A model generated the notes under the pieces. It was not told the DNA's origin. It worked only from the letters and a program-made list of their open reading frames with translations, and did not search any database. From Ruminococcaceae bacterium UBA7075 (GTDB lineage Bacteria > Bacillota > Clostridia > Oscillospirales > Acutalibacteraceae): a stretch of 64,000 nucleotides of DNA. The stretch is from the NCBI GenBank assembly GCA_002493635.1, contig DKZL01000012.1, forward strand, positions 20,590-84,589, read 5' to 3'. Shown in pieces: positions 1 through 8,053 of the stretch. The translations under genes and the position numbers were made by a program. Position 1 is the stretch's first letter, and each line of letters opens with the position of its first letter.

Positions 1-19
1 GAGCAATTTCCTATAAAGT

Positions 20-68
20 AAAAATATGCTTCTCCAAAACGTTATCTATCTTTTTTGGAGGAGCATAT
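20..68 (-). terminator. Intrinsic terminator of the HAD gene
   Basis: The arms at 24-39 and 53-68 pair over 16 bases with one G-T wobble. Read on the minus strand the stem is followed by a T-rich run. The right arm touches the stop codon of the HAD gene at 68-70, so the stem starts almost directly after translation ends. Confidence 0.75.
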
Positions 69-925
69 CATTTTACTCTTTTGTCAGTTAAATTTGATTT
101 TTGAACACATTTTTCATTAAACAAAATATCGCAAATTGCCATTTTGCGTATAATATTCCTGACAGTAGTATCAAGTCCGGTACCTGCACTGTAATCAGCA
201 GGATAAATATAATCAACCCTGTCATTCTTCAGCAAATCCTCAACCTTGCTGTCCCTGCTCTGATAAACAGCAATGGAATATCCGCCGTATGCCTTCATCA
301 TCTTCATACACGGAACATCCGACAGACCGTCTCCTATGTAAATCATATTGCAAAACGGCACTCGCTTGCTGTCGTCGGGCATTGAACGGTTAAGGTCGTT
401 GTCATTTGCAACATCAAGCACACCTTTGTTAATTCGGTAAACAAACTGTGTTTTATTGGTGTAGTTTACATCTGTTTTAGGCCATATGCCGTTGCCGTTT
501 TCATCATAAAGAAATTCGCAGGCAAAAATACTTTTAAAATATTTACTGATTGAGGTTCCCTCAATAATCTCCTTCATTCCCGAAGAGATGACATAATGTT
601 CAACCTGAACACCCTGCTCACTGCCAAAATCCGAAATTCGCTCAAACCAGCTTTCCACACCGCTGAAAAGTTCAACATTCCTGCCCATATCAACAAGCTT
701 TTGTCTTAAAATCGGAATATTCTTATCCTTTGACATCTTCACCATAGCATACATATATGCAAGAACCGAGTCCATATGCTCATTTGTTCCAAGCTCATTG
801 GCAAAGCTCCAGAACTCGCTTTCAGTCATTCCAAGGCTTGGAATAAAACTGTAATCCTGCATATCCTTAGTACAGAGAGTTTTATCAAAGTCATACATTA
901 TGGCAACAATAGGACGCTCACTCAT
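68..925 (-). CDS. HAD-superfamily hydrolase
   Basis: A 285-residue cytoplasmic phosphatase-like protein of the haloacid dehalogenase superfamily. The N-terminal DFDKT motif (D12, D14) supplies the nucleophile and acid/base Asp, the Ser of YVISSG is motif II, and IGDGLSDVP near the C-terminus is the Mg2+-binding motif. The residues between are a helical cap domain. The substrate cannot be told from sequence. The reading frame opens with a TTG at 937, but the ATG at 925 has a well spaced GAGGAAA upstream and is preferred. The gene lies directly behind the cyclophilin gene (stop at 938-940), so the two are probably cotranscribed. A terminator follows at once. Confidence 0.85.
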   Translation of the reverse strand: MSERPIVAIMYDFDKTLCTKDMQDYSFIPSLGMTESEFWSFANELGTNEHMDSVLAYMYAMVKMSKDKNIPILRQKLVDMGRNVELFSGVESWFERISDFGSEQGVQVEHYVISSGMKEIIEGTSISKYFKSIFACEFLYDENGNGIWPKTDVNYTNKTQFVYRINKGVLDVANDNDLNRSMPDDSKRVPFCNMIYIGDGLSDVPCMKMMKAYGGYSIAVYQSRDSKVEDLLKNDRVDYIYPADYSAGTGLDTTVRNIIRKMAICDILFNEKCVQKSNLTDKRVK

Positions 926-937
926 AAATTTCCTCAA

Positions 938-1936
938 TCATTCTTCAGCAGTCGTATTCTCTGAATCGGAGAAAGTTTTTATTTCAATCTTCTTAATTAC
1001 AACGTTTTCTTCCGGCATATCATTTTCATCAGTTTTTACCAAAGCAATCTTATCAACAACATCCATACCTTCAATAACCTGTGCAAATACGGTATTTCCT
1101 CTGTCAACAGCATTATATGCGCCGTCAAGATGCGCATTTCCTCCGTTTTTGCTGTAAAGCGCCTTTACCGAATCGGGAACAAGATCAGTATCATAGCAGG
1201 TTGCACCGTATTGGTCGATAAAGGTGGAAAGCAGATTGGAATCCTTGTAATTTACAAGCTGTGTTTTTGCAGATTCCCAGTTCTGTTCAAGAACATTCCA
1301 TCCGCCCTCAGCCTTAAACGCTTCTGCATCCTTCTGATTAATAAAGAACTGACTTGTATTGGTATCTCTGTTGCTGTTTGCCATAGAAACAGCGCCTCTT
1401 ATATTAAACAGCTTATCGCTGAACTCGTCCTCAAAATCAGCGCCGTAAGTGCTTGTCTGCTCGGGATTTCCTCCCTGAATCATAAAATCATCAATTACAC
1501 GATAGAAGGTTGTGTTATCGTACGCACCCTGCTCGGCAAGATTTATGAAATTTGTTACAGTTTTGGGCGCAAGCTCGGGGAAAAAACGTATTGTAATATC
1601 ACCCTCTGAGGTCTGCAAAACTGCGATTGTGTCGCCCTCCTTAGGCTTTTCAAGCTGATAGCCGACAGAAATATTGTCGTTTCGATTAATGTTCGGCTCA
1701 ATGCCGAGTGAAGCAGCGTCAATACCGATCGACTCAAGCACCGTCAGCGTATTCGCCTCATCATCCGTACTTATTGCAGTATCAGCAGTGGCAACATCCT
1801 GTGTTGCAGCGTCGGTTGTTGACTGATTTTTGTCTTGTTTTTCGTTTTCACATCCGGAAAACGAAAAAGCAGCAGTTGTGCAGATTACAGCGCCTAACAA
1901 AGCACAAAGCACTTGTCTGAGCTTATTCGTATTCAT
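938..1936 (-). CDS. Cyclophilin-type peptidyl-prolyl isomerase, lipoprotein
   Basis: A 332-residue exported prolyl isomerase. The N-terminus is a lipoprotein signal peptide ending in FSGC with the lipidated Cys at position 29, followed by an acidic, Thr/Ala-rich linker. The cyclophilin fold then shows FYRVIDDFMIQGGNP and a SQFFIN stretch, which are core active-site segments. An insertion of about 80 residues sits between the SQFFIN segment and the final strands (GNTVFAQVIEGMDVV). Cyclophilins of this kind help fold secreted proteins at the outer face of the membrane. The frame extends upstream to 2008, but the ATG at 1936 has a GAAAGGAAAT binding site and starts the signal peptide, so it is the real start. 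Confidence 0.9.
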   Translation of the reverse strand: MNTNKLRQVLCALLGAVICTTAAFSFSGCENEKQDKNQSTTDAATQDVATADTAISTDDEANTLTVLESIGIDAASLGIEPNINRNDNISVGYQLEKPKEGDTIAVLQTSEGDITIRFFPELAPKTVTNFINLAEQGAYDNTTFYRVIDDFMIQGGNPEQTSTYGADFEDEFSDKLFNIRGAVSMANSNRDTNTSQFFINQKDAEAFKAEGGWNVLEQNWESAKTQLVNYKDSNLLSTFIDQYGATCYDTDLVPDSVKALYSKNGGNAHLDGAYNAVDRGNTVFAQVIEGMDVVDKIALVKTDENDMPEENVVIKKIEIKTFSDSENTTAEE

Positions 1937-1979
1937 AATAATTTCCTTTCTCGGACAGAATTCTAAAACACACTTGATT

Positions 1980-2008
1980 ATTATAGCACACATTATTAAA
2001 ATTTGCAA
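1980..2008 (-). promoter_or_regulatory. Sigma-A type promoter of the cyclophilin-HAD operon
   Basis: Minus-strand TTGCAA (2003-2008), a 17-base spacer and TATAAT (1980-1985), 44 bases before the cyclophilin ATG. Confidence 0.7.
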
Positions 2009-2059
2009 GTTTTGGCGGTTTTAAGCCGTTTTTCTTACATTACTAAAAACTATATTTAA

Positions 2060-2127
2060 GCAATCGAACTTAAAAGTTTATTTTATATGAAGCTATATAC
2101 TCGGATAAGTGCAGGTCACTGCCTGCT
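2060..2127 (+). repeat. Dispersed structured repeat, copy C (divergent)
   Basis: A 68-base segment that aligns with the copies at 38868-38935 and 53948-54016. The best part reads CTCGGATAAGTGCAGG and continues into a hairpin, GCAGGT-CACT-GCCTGC, with one T-G wobble. The other two copies form the same hairpin with different bases. It lies upstream of, and in the sense direction to, the S1-domain gene that starts at 2203. The 5' half is weaker than in the other copies. Confidence 0.55.
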
Positions 2128-2202
2128 GTAATATGTTAAAAATATTTTGCATATGATTGTGTGTAGATAATTTATTTATAAAATATAACGGAGGTTTTAA
2201 AA

Positions 2203-3126
2203 ATGCCAGAATATCTGCCGGAAGGAAAACTTATGACAGCTTCGGAAAACATATATTATACACGTTCTGAAAAACTATTGAATGAAGCAAAACGAAACGG
2301 AACAATCCTTGAGGCTCGTGCAAGCATATGCGATTCCGGACACAACCTTATTGTTGACCTTGGCTCAATGAAGGGTATAATTCCACGTGAGGAGGGCGCA
2401 ATAGGAATTAAGGACGGAAGTGTGCGTGACATCGCCGTAATTTCAAGGGTAAACCGTCCCGTATGTTTTGTTGTTGATGATATAACGACCGATGAAAACG
2501 GTCAGCCTCTTGCAATTCTTTCAAGAGAAAAAGCTCAGAAAAAATGCCTTAAAAACTATATTTCAAAGCTCGTATGCGGAGATGTTGTTGACGCAAGAAT
2601 TACACACCTTGAAAACTTCGGAGCTTTTGCAGACATAGGCTGCGGCATTGTTGCGCTTATGCCTATTGACACAATCTCTGTTTCACGCATAGAACACCCT
2701 AAGGAGCGTTTCACTGACGGGATGGATATAAAAGCGGTAATCAAAACAATAGAAAACGGCAGAATAAGTCTCAGTCACAAGGAGCTTCTTGGCACTTGGG
2801 AGGAAAATGCAAAGAATTTCTGCGCAGGCGAAACGGTTGCAGGTATTGTACGCAGTGTTGAAAATTACGGCGCATTTGTTGAACTTGCACCAAATCTTGC
2901 AGGGCTTGCGGAAAGCCGTGACGGTGTACGCACCGGTCAGCAGGCAAGCGTTTACATAAAGAGTATTATTCCCGACAAAATGAAAATCAAGCTGATTATA
3001 ATTGATACATTTGACTACAAATATAATCCGCAGACTCCCGAATATTTTTGTAACGAAAGCCATATAGACAGATTTTTATATTCTCCTGAACAGTGTACAA
3101 AGCGTGTTGAAACTGTGTTCGGATAA
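2203..3126 (+). CDS. S1 RNA-binding domain protein
   Basis: A 307-residue protein with at least two S1 (OB-fold) domains, at roughly residues 120-185 and 205-265. Each shows the typical pattern of a G-x-V start, a central xNFGAF or xNYGAF segment and a C-terminal ISLSHKE-like strand. Residues 30-90 look like a further, degenerate S1 unit. It resembles ribosomal protein S1 and its short Firmicute homologues, which bind single-stranded RNA, but it has too few S1 domains to be full-length S1. A GGAGG site precedes the ATG by a normal distance. The gene is alone between a divergent cyclophilin operon and rmuC. Role in translation or RNA decay is inference. Confidence 0.85.
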   Translation: MPEYLPEGKLMTASENIYYTRSEKLLNEAKRNGTILEARASICDSGHNLIVDLGSMKGIIPREEGAIGIKDGSVRDIAVISRVNRPVCFVVDDITTDENGQPLAILSREKAQKKCLKNYISKLVCGDVVDARITHLENFGAFADIGCGIVALMPIDTISVSRIEHPKERFTDGMDIKAVIKTIENGRISLSHKELLGTWEENAKNFCAGETVAGIVRSVENYGAFVELAPNLAGLAESRDGVRTGQQASVYIKSIIPDKMKIKLIIIDTFDYKYNPQTPEYFCNESHIDRFLYSPEQCTKRVETVFG

Positions 3127-3127
3127 A

Positions 3128-3156
3128 TTGACATCAAAATTATAAACTGTTATAAT
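3128..3156 (+). promoter_or_regulatory. Perfect consensus sigma-A promoter for rmuC
   Basis: TTGACA (3128-3133), 17-base spacer, TATAAT (3151-3156). It begins two bases after the stop codon of the S1 gene, and the rmuC ATG follows at 3181, so the 5' leader can be only about 20 bases. Confidence 0.8.
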
Positions 3157-3180
3157 GCAATATATGGGGTGTGAAATATT

Positions 3181-4437
3181 ATGGAACTTTCAGTTACATA
3201 TATTGTAATTCTTGCAATTTGCATTATAACTCTTGTTGTTACAGCAACTGCACTTATTCTGATAATAAAAAACTCGCGGCAGAATAACGCCAAAGAAACA
3301 ACAGATATTCTTCTCAAAGAACTTAATGCTCAGCAAAGCACTTTAAGACAGGAGCTTAACAGTCAGACTCAGATTTCCGTTAAAAATATGGGCGATATTC
3401 TGGCTGAAAATCAGCGTAATTTTTCAATGAATCAAAGCGAAAAATTCTCTCAGCTTGAGGACAGATTAAAGACATTTTCGCTTGAAAATGAACAAAAACT
3501 TGAAAATATCAGGCAAACTGTTCAGAATCAGCTCACACATATTCAGGAAGACAACAATAAGCAGATTGATGAAATGCGTAAAACCGTTGATAAAAAACTG
3601 CAGCAAACCCTTGAAGAAAAAATGACGCAGTCGTTTGCACTTGTTAACGAACGTCTTGAACAGGTTTATAAGGGTCTTGGCGAAATGCAAACCCTTGCGT
3701 CCGGTGTAGGCGACCTGAAAAAAGTTCTTTCAAATGTTAAAACAAGAGGTATTCTGGGTGAAATCCAGCTTGGCAGTATTCTGAATGAAATTCTTTCTCC
3801 TGCTCAGTATGAGGAAAATGTTGTCACTAAAAAGGGAACAAGAAATGTTGTTGAATTCGCAGTCAAGCTACCTGCGGATGAAGATAAATTTATTTATCTT
3901 CCTATTGATTCAAAGTTTCCGGGCGATTCATATTCTGCACTCAGAGACGCTATTGACGAGGGCGACAAAGAGAGAATTAATATGGCAGCAAAACAGCTTG
4001 TCACCACAATAAAAAACGAGGCTAAAGATATTCGTGACAAATATATTGATCCGCCTAATACAACTGATTTTGCGATTATGTTTCTGCCGTTCGAGGGGCT
4101 TTACTGCGAAGTTGTAAACAGGGGGCTCGTTGAAGTTTTACAGCGTGACTACAAAGTTAATGTTGCAGGTCCGAGTACAATGGCAGCACTTTTAAACTCG
4201 CTGCAAATGGGATTCAAAACTCTTGCCGTACAAAAACGCAGTACTGAGGTCTGGAAAATTCTCAGTGATGTAAAAAAAGAATTTGATACCTTTAATTCTG
4301 TGCTTGAAAACACCCAGAACAGACTCAAGCAGGCAAATGACGAGCTTGAAAAGCTTGTCGGTGTGCGAACAAGGCAAATACAAAGAAAGCTCAAGGATGT
4401 GCAGTCAACTGACACACTTCCAGATAATTCTGATTAA
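3181..4437 (+). CDS. rmuC: DNA recombination protein RmuC
   Basis: A 418-residue RmuC-family protein. An N-terminal membrane helix (about residues 4-27) anchors it. Residues 40-165 are a long Gln/Glu/Lys-rich coiled coil. From about residue 170 the RmuC nuclease-like domain follows, with segments such as GILGEIQLG, YLPIDSKFPGD and AIMFLPFEGLYCEV. In E. coli RmuC limits inversions at short inverted repeats, and the fold relates to restriction-type nucleases. The length is normal for the family. The gene has its own consensus promoter, and a two-way terminator sits after it at 4572-4624. Confidence 0.93.
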   Translation: MELSVTYIVILAICIITLVVTATALILIIKNSRQNNAKETTDILLKELNAQQSTLRQELNSQTQISVKNMGDILAENQRNFSMNQSEKFSQLEDRLKTFSLENEQKLENIRQTVQNQLTHIQEDNNKQIDEMRKTVDKKLQQTLEEKMTQSFALVNERLEQVYKGLGEMQTLASGVGDLKKVLSNVKTRGILGEIQLGSILNEILSPAQYEENVVTKKGTRNVVEFAVKLPADEDKFIYLPIDSKFPGDSYSALRDAIDEGDKERINMAAKQLVTTIKNEAKDIRDKYIDPPNTTDFAIMFLPFEGLYCEVVNRGLVEVLQRDYKVNVAGPSTMAALLNSLQMGFKTLAVQKRSTEVWKILSDVKKEFDTFNSVLENTQNRLKQANDELEKLVGVRTRQIQRKLKDVQSTDTLPDNSD

Positions 4438-4565
4438 AACTCAGATGAGAGAGCACGAAAAATTTCACTTATTTTTCTGAAAAGGAATTTAATCAACATA
4501 CTTGATGCGGCAATTATAAGGGCAAAAATAGTCATTACAATTACAATAAAAACAGAAACAGACAA
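4434..4565 (-). CDS. Possible 43-residue membrane peptide
   Basis: A short minus-strand frame starting with TTG at 4565 and ending at 4434, overlapping the rmuC stop. It encodes a very hydrophobic N-terminal half (about 25 residues, one membrane helix) and a basic C-terminal tail with FLFRKISEIFR. An AAGGA lies nine bases before the TTG, inside the terminator stem. No family is recognised, and a chance frame is quite possible. Confidence 0.2.
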   Translation of the reverse strand: MSVSVFIVIVMTIFALIIAASSMLIKFLFRKISEIFRALSSEF

Positions 4566-4571
4566 AACAAA

Positions 4572-4624
4572 ACATCCTTACACAAATGATACAATCATTA
4601 TATGCGTAAGGATGTAATTTTTTA
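4572..4624. terminator. Bidirectional terminator between rmuC and prfB
   Basis: CATCCTTAC (4573-4581) pairs with GTAAGGATG (4606-4614), with further pairing inside (AAATGAT/ATCATT). A T-run follows on the plus strand and A-rich sequence precedes it, so it can end transcripts of both convergent genes. Confidence 0.75.
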
Positions 4625-4682
4625 ATATATTTTGTTGATAATTCTTCTGATAAAGAAATTTAAATGCATTTTAAATTATGAC

Positions 4683-5801
4683 TTATTTTTGAAGCGTTCC
4701 AAGGCTTGCACACTTTAAATAAGCATTGATAAATCCGTCCAGATCGCCGTCCATTACCGCCTGAATATTACCGGTTTCAAAGCTTGTGCGGTGATCCTTT
4801 ACCATTGTATAGGGCATAAACACATAGCTTCTTATCTGAGAGCCCCAGGTGATTTCCTTTTGAACTCCCTTTATATCCTCAATCTTCTCAAGATGTTCAC
4901 GCTCTTTTATTTCTACAAGCTTTGAAATGAGCATCTTCATAGCTACGTCACGGTTCTGATACTGGCTTCGCTCAACCTGACTTGCGACAACAATTCCTGT
5001 AGGAATATGAGTAAGACGTACAGCAGATGAAGTTTTATTGACCTTCTGACCACCTGCACCGCTTGCACGGTAAACATCCATTTTGATGTCATCCGGCGAT
5101 ATGTTAACCTGAATATTATCATCCATTTCGGGCATAACCTCTAAAGAAGAAAAGCTGGTATGGCGTCTTCCTGCCGAATCAAACGGTGAAACACGGACAA
5201 GACGGTGAACTCCTGCCTCTCCCTTGAGATAACCGTAAGCATTTTCGCCCTCAATCAGCAATACAGCACTCTTCAGACCTGCTTCATCACCGTCGAGGTA
5301 GTCTACCTCCTTAACCTTAAAGCCGTGAGCCTCTGCCCAGCGTGAATACATTCTGTAAAGCATTTCAGCCCAATCCTGAGCCTCTGTACCACCTGAACCT
5401 GCGTGGAATGTAAGAATAGCATTATTCTTATCATATTCACCGGTAAGAAGCGTCTGAAGTCTTTGCTTTTCAAGACTGCTCTTAACTTCTTCAACCTCAC
5501 TTTGCGCTTCTTCAAGAAGAGTAAGGTCCTCTTCCTCATTTGCAAGCTCAATCAAAGCGGCTGTATCCTCATATTTTGAAACAAGACTTTCATATGCTTC
5601 AACCTTGCCCTTAAGAGTGCCCGTGCGCTGCAAAATCTTTTGAGAATTTTCCACATCATCCCAAAAACCGGGTTCTGTTGCCTTCAATTCAAGCTGCTCA
5701 ATTTCAGACAGCATTCCCTTCATTCCGAGTGCATCGGACAAATCATCAATTTCAGGCTTAAGTGACTGTAAATCAAGCAGTAATTCTTCAAATTGTACCA
5801 T
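4683..5801 (-). CDS. prfB: Peptide chain release factor 2
   Basis: A 372-residue class I release factor that recognises UGA and UAA stop codons. The SPF tripeptide of RF2 (in VRVSPFDSAG) and the GGQ peptidyl-hydrolysis motif (in SGAGGQKVNKTSS) are both present. The frame is open from the ATG at 5801 through the coiled N-terminal domain to the end. The +1 programmed frameshift with an early in-frame UGA found in many bacteria is therefore absent. A promoter lies at 5843-5870 and an AGAAAGGT site precedes the ATG. Confidence 0.96.
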   Translation of the reverse strand: MVQFEELLLDLQSLKPEIDDLSDALGMKGMLSEIEQLELKATEPGFWDDVENSQKILQRTGTLKGKVEAYESLVSKYEDTAALIELANEEEDLTLLEEAQSEVEEVKSSLEKQRLQTLLTGEYDKNNAILTFHAGSGGTEAQDWAEMLYRMYSRWAEAHGFKVKEVDYLDGDEAGLKSAVLLIEGENAYGYLKGEAGVHRLVRVSPFDSAGRRHTSFSSLEVMPEMDDNIQVNISPDDIKMDVYRASGAGGQKVNKTSSAVRLTHIPTGIVVASQVERSQYQNRDVAMKMLISKLVEIKEREHLEKIEDIKGVQKEITWGSQIRSYVFMPYTMVKDHRTSFETGNIQAVMDGDLDGFINAYLKCASLGTLQK

Positions 5802-5842
5802 ATATGTTACCTTTCTTAATTCATAATATACTCTATCAATTT

Positions 5843-5870
5843 ATTATAGCAAAAAATCTTTGTATTGTAA
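5843..5870 (-). promoter_or_regulatory. Promoter of prfB
   Basis: Minus-strand TTACAA (5865-5870), 16-base spacer, TATAAT (5843-5848), 42 bases before the prfB start. Confidence 0.6.
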
Positions 5871-5895
5871 ACTAAAAAATAGATAAATAATATGG

Positions 5896-5924
5896 TTGCA
5901 ATTACCGGAAAAATTTGTTATAAT
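5896..5924 (+). promoter_or_regulatory. Promoter of the RING/zinc-ribbon gene
   Basis: TTGCAA (5896-5901), 17-base spacer, TATAAT (5919-5924). It leaves a leader of about 100 bases that is AT-rich and shows no clear fold. Confidence 0.65.
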
Positions 5925-6031
5925 TTATTATGAAATGAAGTATATTGAAAGTATATTTTAAAAATATATATAAATTCTGCACTATTTATAACAATATACA
6001 AATTTTTTTGACTTAAAATCTGGAGGAATGT

Positions 6032-7015
6032 ATGGATTTCACCGAATATAAATGTCCTGTCTGCAATGAGCAATTTAAAAAAGACGAGGACATTGTTGTC
6101 TGTCCTGAATGCGGCACGCCTCAACACAGAACGTGCTATGAAAGCTTAGGTCATTGCTATTATCAGGACAAGCACAAAGAAGGTTTTTCTTTTGAAGAAA
6201 CTAATAATACCTCGGCTGAAGATAACAATGACAACACAACAATAACCTGCCCGAACTGCAAGACAGTTAATCCAAAGGAGCTGTTTTATTGTCAGAATTG
6301 CGGACTTCCTCTTGATAATAGCAATCACAATTCAAATAATCAACAGCAAAGAGGAACATACGGTCAGCCAAACGGTGTTCCGCCTTTTGGTACAGGCTTT
6401 AACTTTGACCCGATGGCGGGAATCGACAGCAACGAGTTTATTGCAGACAACATTACTGCAGGCGAAATGTCAAAATTTGTCGGAAAAAACACGCCTTACT
6501 TTCTGATGGTGTTTAAAAGAATAAAAAGCTTTAATTCTTCAAGATACAATTTTGCAGCATTTTTGTTTTCAGGAGTTTATTTCCTTTACAGAAAAATGTT
6601 AGGCATAGGCATTCTGATTTCTTCTTTGGTATTAAGCCTTTATGTGGCAAGTTATTATGTATGCCTAACCCCTGCGTATCAGGAGATTAAACAGATAATA
6701 ATACAGAACAATCAGCAATCACTCAATTCAATGCTTTCTCTTGATATTTCCATGCTCAGCATTGAACAGCTTTTGCTGTATAATCTGCCGAATATTTTCA
6801 GCATACTGATACTTATTATAAGGATTGTATGCGGCGCTGTTGCAAACCGCAGCTATTATAAGCATTGCAGCAAACAGATTAAAAATATTAAATCAGAAGA
6901 AAGCACAACCCCAGTAAACGAAAGACTTGAACAAAAAGGCGGTGTAAATATAGCCTTTGCAATTTGCGTAGGTGTAGTTTACATTGCAATTAACTATATT
7001 CCTTTTTTCATATAA
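6032..7015 (+). CDS. RING-like zinc finger and zinc-ribbon membrane protein
   Basis: A 327-residue protein in three parts. Residues 1-60 carry a cysteine/histidine array (CPVC, CPECG, QHRTCY, GHCYY) that resembles the prokaryotic RING-finger family 1. Residues 70-92 form a four-Cys zinc ribbon (CPNC, CQNCG). After an Asn/Gln/Gly-rich linker the C-terminal half holds about four membrane helices, including a SSRYNFAAFLF...YRKM segment like DUF2628 membrane proteins. It therefore probably places a cytosolic metal-binding head on a membrane base. Function is unknown; ubiquitin-like activity should not be assumed. It has its own promoter and precedes galU. Confidence 0.75.
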   Translation: MDFTEYKCPVCNEQFKKDEDIVVCPECGTPQHRTCYESLGHCYYQDKHKEGFSFEETNNTSAEDNNDNTTITCPNCKTVNPKELFYCQNCGLPLDNSNHNSNNQQQRGTYGQPNGVPPFGTGFNFDPMAGIDSNEFIADNITAGEMSKFVGKNTPYFLMVFKRIKSFNSSRYNFAAFLFSGVYFLYRKMLGIGILISSLVLSLYVASYYVCLTPAYQEIKQIIIQNNQQSLNSMLSLDISMLSIEQLLLYNLPNIFSILILIIRIVCGAVANRSYYKHCSKQIKNIKSEESTTPVNERLEQKGGVNIAFAICVGVVYIAINYIPFFI

Positions 7016-7051
7016 ACATATAAGTTATTTAATTACACAAGGAGAAACATA

Positions 7052-7924
7052 ATGAAAATTACAAAAGCCGTTATCCCTGCGGCAGGTTTAGGCACAAGAG
7101 TTTTACCTGCTACAAAGACAATGCCTAAAGAGATGTTCCCTATTGTTGACAAACCTACAATACAATACATCGTTGAAGAGGCTGTTGCAGCAGGAATTAC
7201 AGATATTCTGATTATTACAAACCGTGGCAAAGGCATTATTGAAGATCACTTCGACAAATCTCCCGAGCTTGAAAGTCTTCTTGAAAAAAGCGGAAAAACT
7301 GAATTTCTTGAACAGGTTCGTGCAATTTCGGATCTTGCAAATATCACATTTATCCGCCAGAAAGAAATGAAAGGACTTGGACATGCCGTACTTAAAGCTA
7401 AATCTTTTGTCGGCAATGAGCCTTTTGCGGTGCTTTACGGCGACGGTGTAATAGTCAGCAAAACACCTGCAATCAAACAACTCATAGACTGCTATGGCGA
7501 ATACGGCGAAGGCGTTGTAGGCGTAAAAAAAGTAGCTGCCAAAGACATCCACAAATATGGTTCGCTAAAAGTTGAAAATCTTCATGATAATGTATTCAAA
7601 TGTACCGATATGAAGGAAAAACCACAGACTCCGGAAGAAGTTCTTTCGCTTTATTCAATACTTGACAGATGCGTTTTGCCTGCCGAAATTTTTGAAATTC
7701 TTGAACGTACTGTTCCGGGTTCAGGCGGCGAGATTCAGTTGACGGATGCTATGCGTGAAATTGCAATTAGTAAAGGTATGACCGCTGTTGAATTTGAAGG
7801 CAAAAGGTATGATATAGGCAATAAATTCGGCATTTTACAGGCACAGATTGAGGTAGGACTAAACCATCCGGAAACTGCATCACTTTTGAAGGATTATATC
7901 AAAAATCTTGCAAATTCCCTATAA
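7052..7924 (+). CDS. galU: UTP-glucose-1-phosphate uridylyltransferase
   Basis: A 290-residue nucleotidyltransferase that makes UDP-glucose from UTP and glucose-1-phosphate, for cell-envelope glycans, galactose use and glycolipids. The N-terminus has the signature AAGLGTRVLPATKTMPKEM, in which the G-x-G-T-R loop binds UTP and the following Lys is catalytic. Further family segments are VLYGDGVI and GSGGEIQLTDAM. Length and ends are normal for the bacterial GalU/GtaB family. An AAGGAG site precedes the ATG. The gene sits 36 bases behind the RING gene and may share its transcript. Confidence 0.95.
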   Translation: MKITKAVIPAAGLGTRVLPATKTMPKEMFPIVDKPTIQYIVEEAVAAGITDILIITNRGKGIIEDHFDKSPELESLLEKSGKTEFLEQVRAISDLANITFIRQKEMKGLGHAVLKAKSFVGNEPFAVLYGDGVIVSKTPAIKQLIDCYGEYGEGVVGVKKVAAKDIHKYGSLKVENLHDNVFKCTDMKEKPQTPEEVLSLYSILDRCVLPAEIFEILERTVPGSGGEIQLTDAMREIAISKGMTAVEFEGKRYDIGNKFGILQAQIEVGLNHPETASLLKDYIKNLANSL

Positions 7925-7942
7925 TTTTCGTCAGATTGTTAA

Positions 7943-8038
7943 TTGACAAACTAAAAATTTGTATTATAATTAAATGTATCAATTAAACAAAAAGCAAAGG
8001 GGCTTTCGTTATTCCACAGCGAAAGCCTCTTTATTTTT
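7943..8038 (+). ncRNA. Promoter-terminator unit without an ORF (candidate small RNA)
   Basis: TTGACA (7943-7948), 16-base spacer and TATAAT (7965-7970) form a near-perfect promoter. Only about 20 bases after the expected start point a strong stem begins (7996-8008 with 8020-8032), followed by TTATTTTTT. The predicted transcript is about 60 bases and contains no open frame. The terminator may also serve the convergent histidinol phosphatase gene and galU. That the RNA has a function is inference. Confidence 0.45.
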
Positions 8039-8053
8039 TGAACTATTTTCTTG

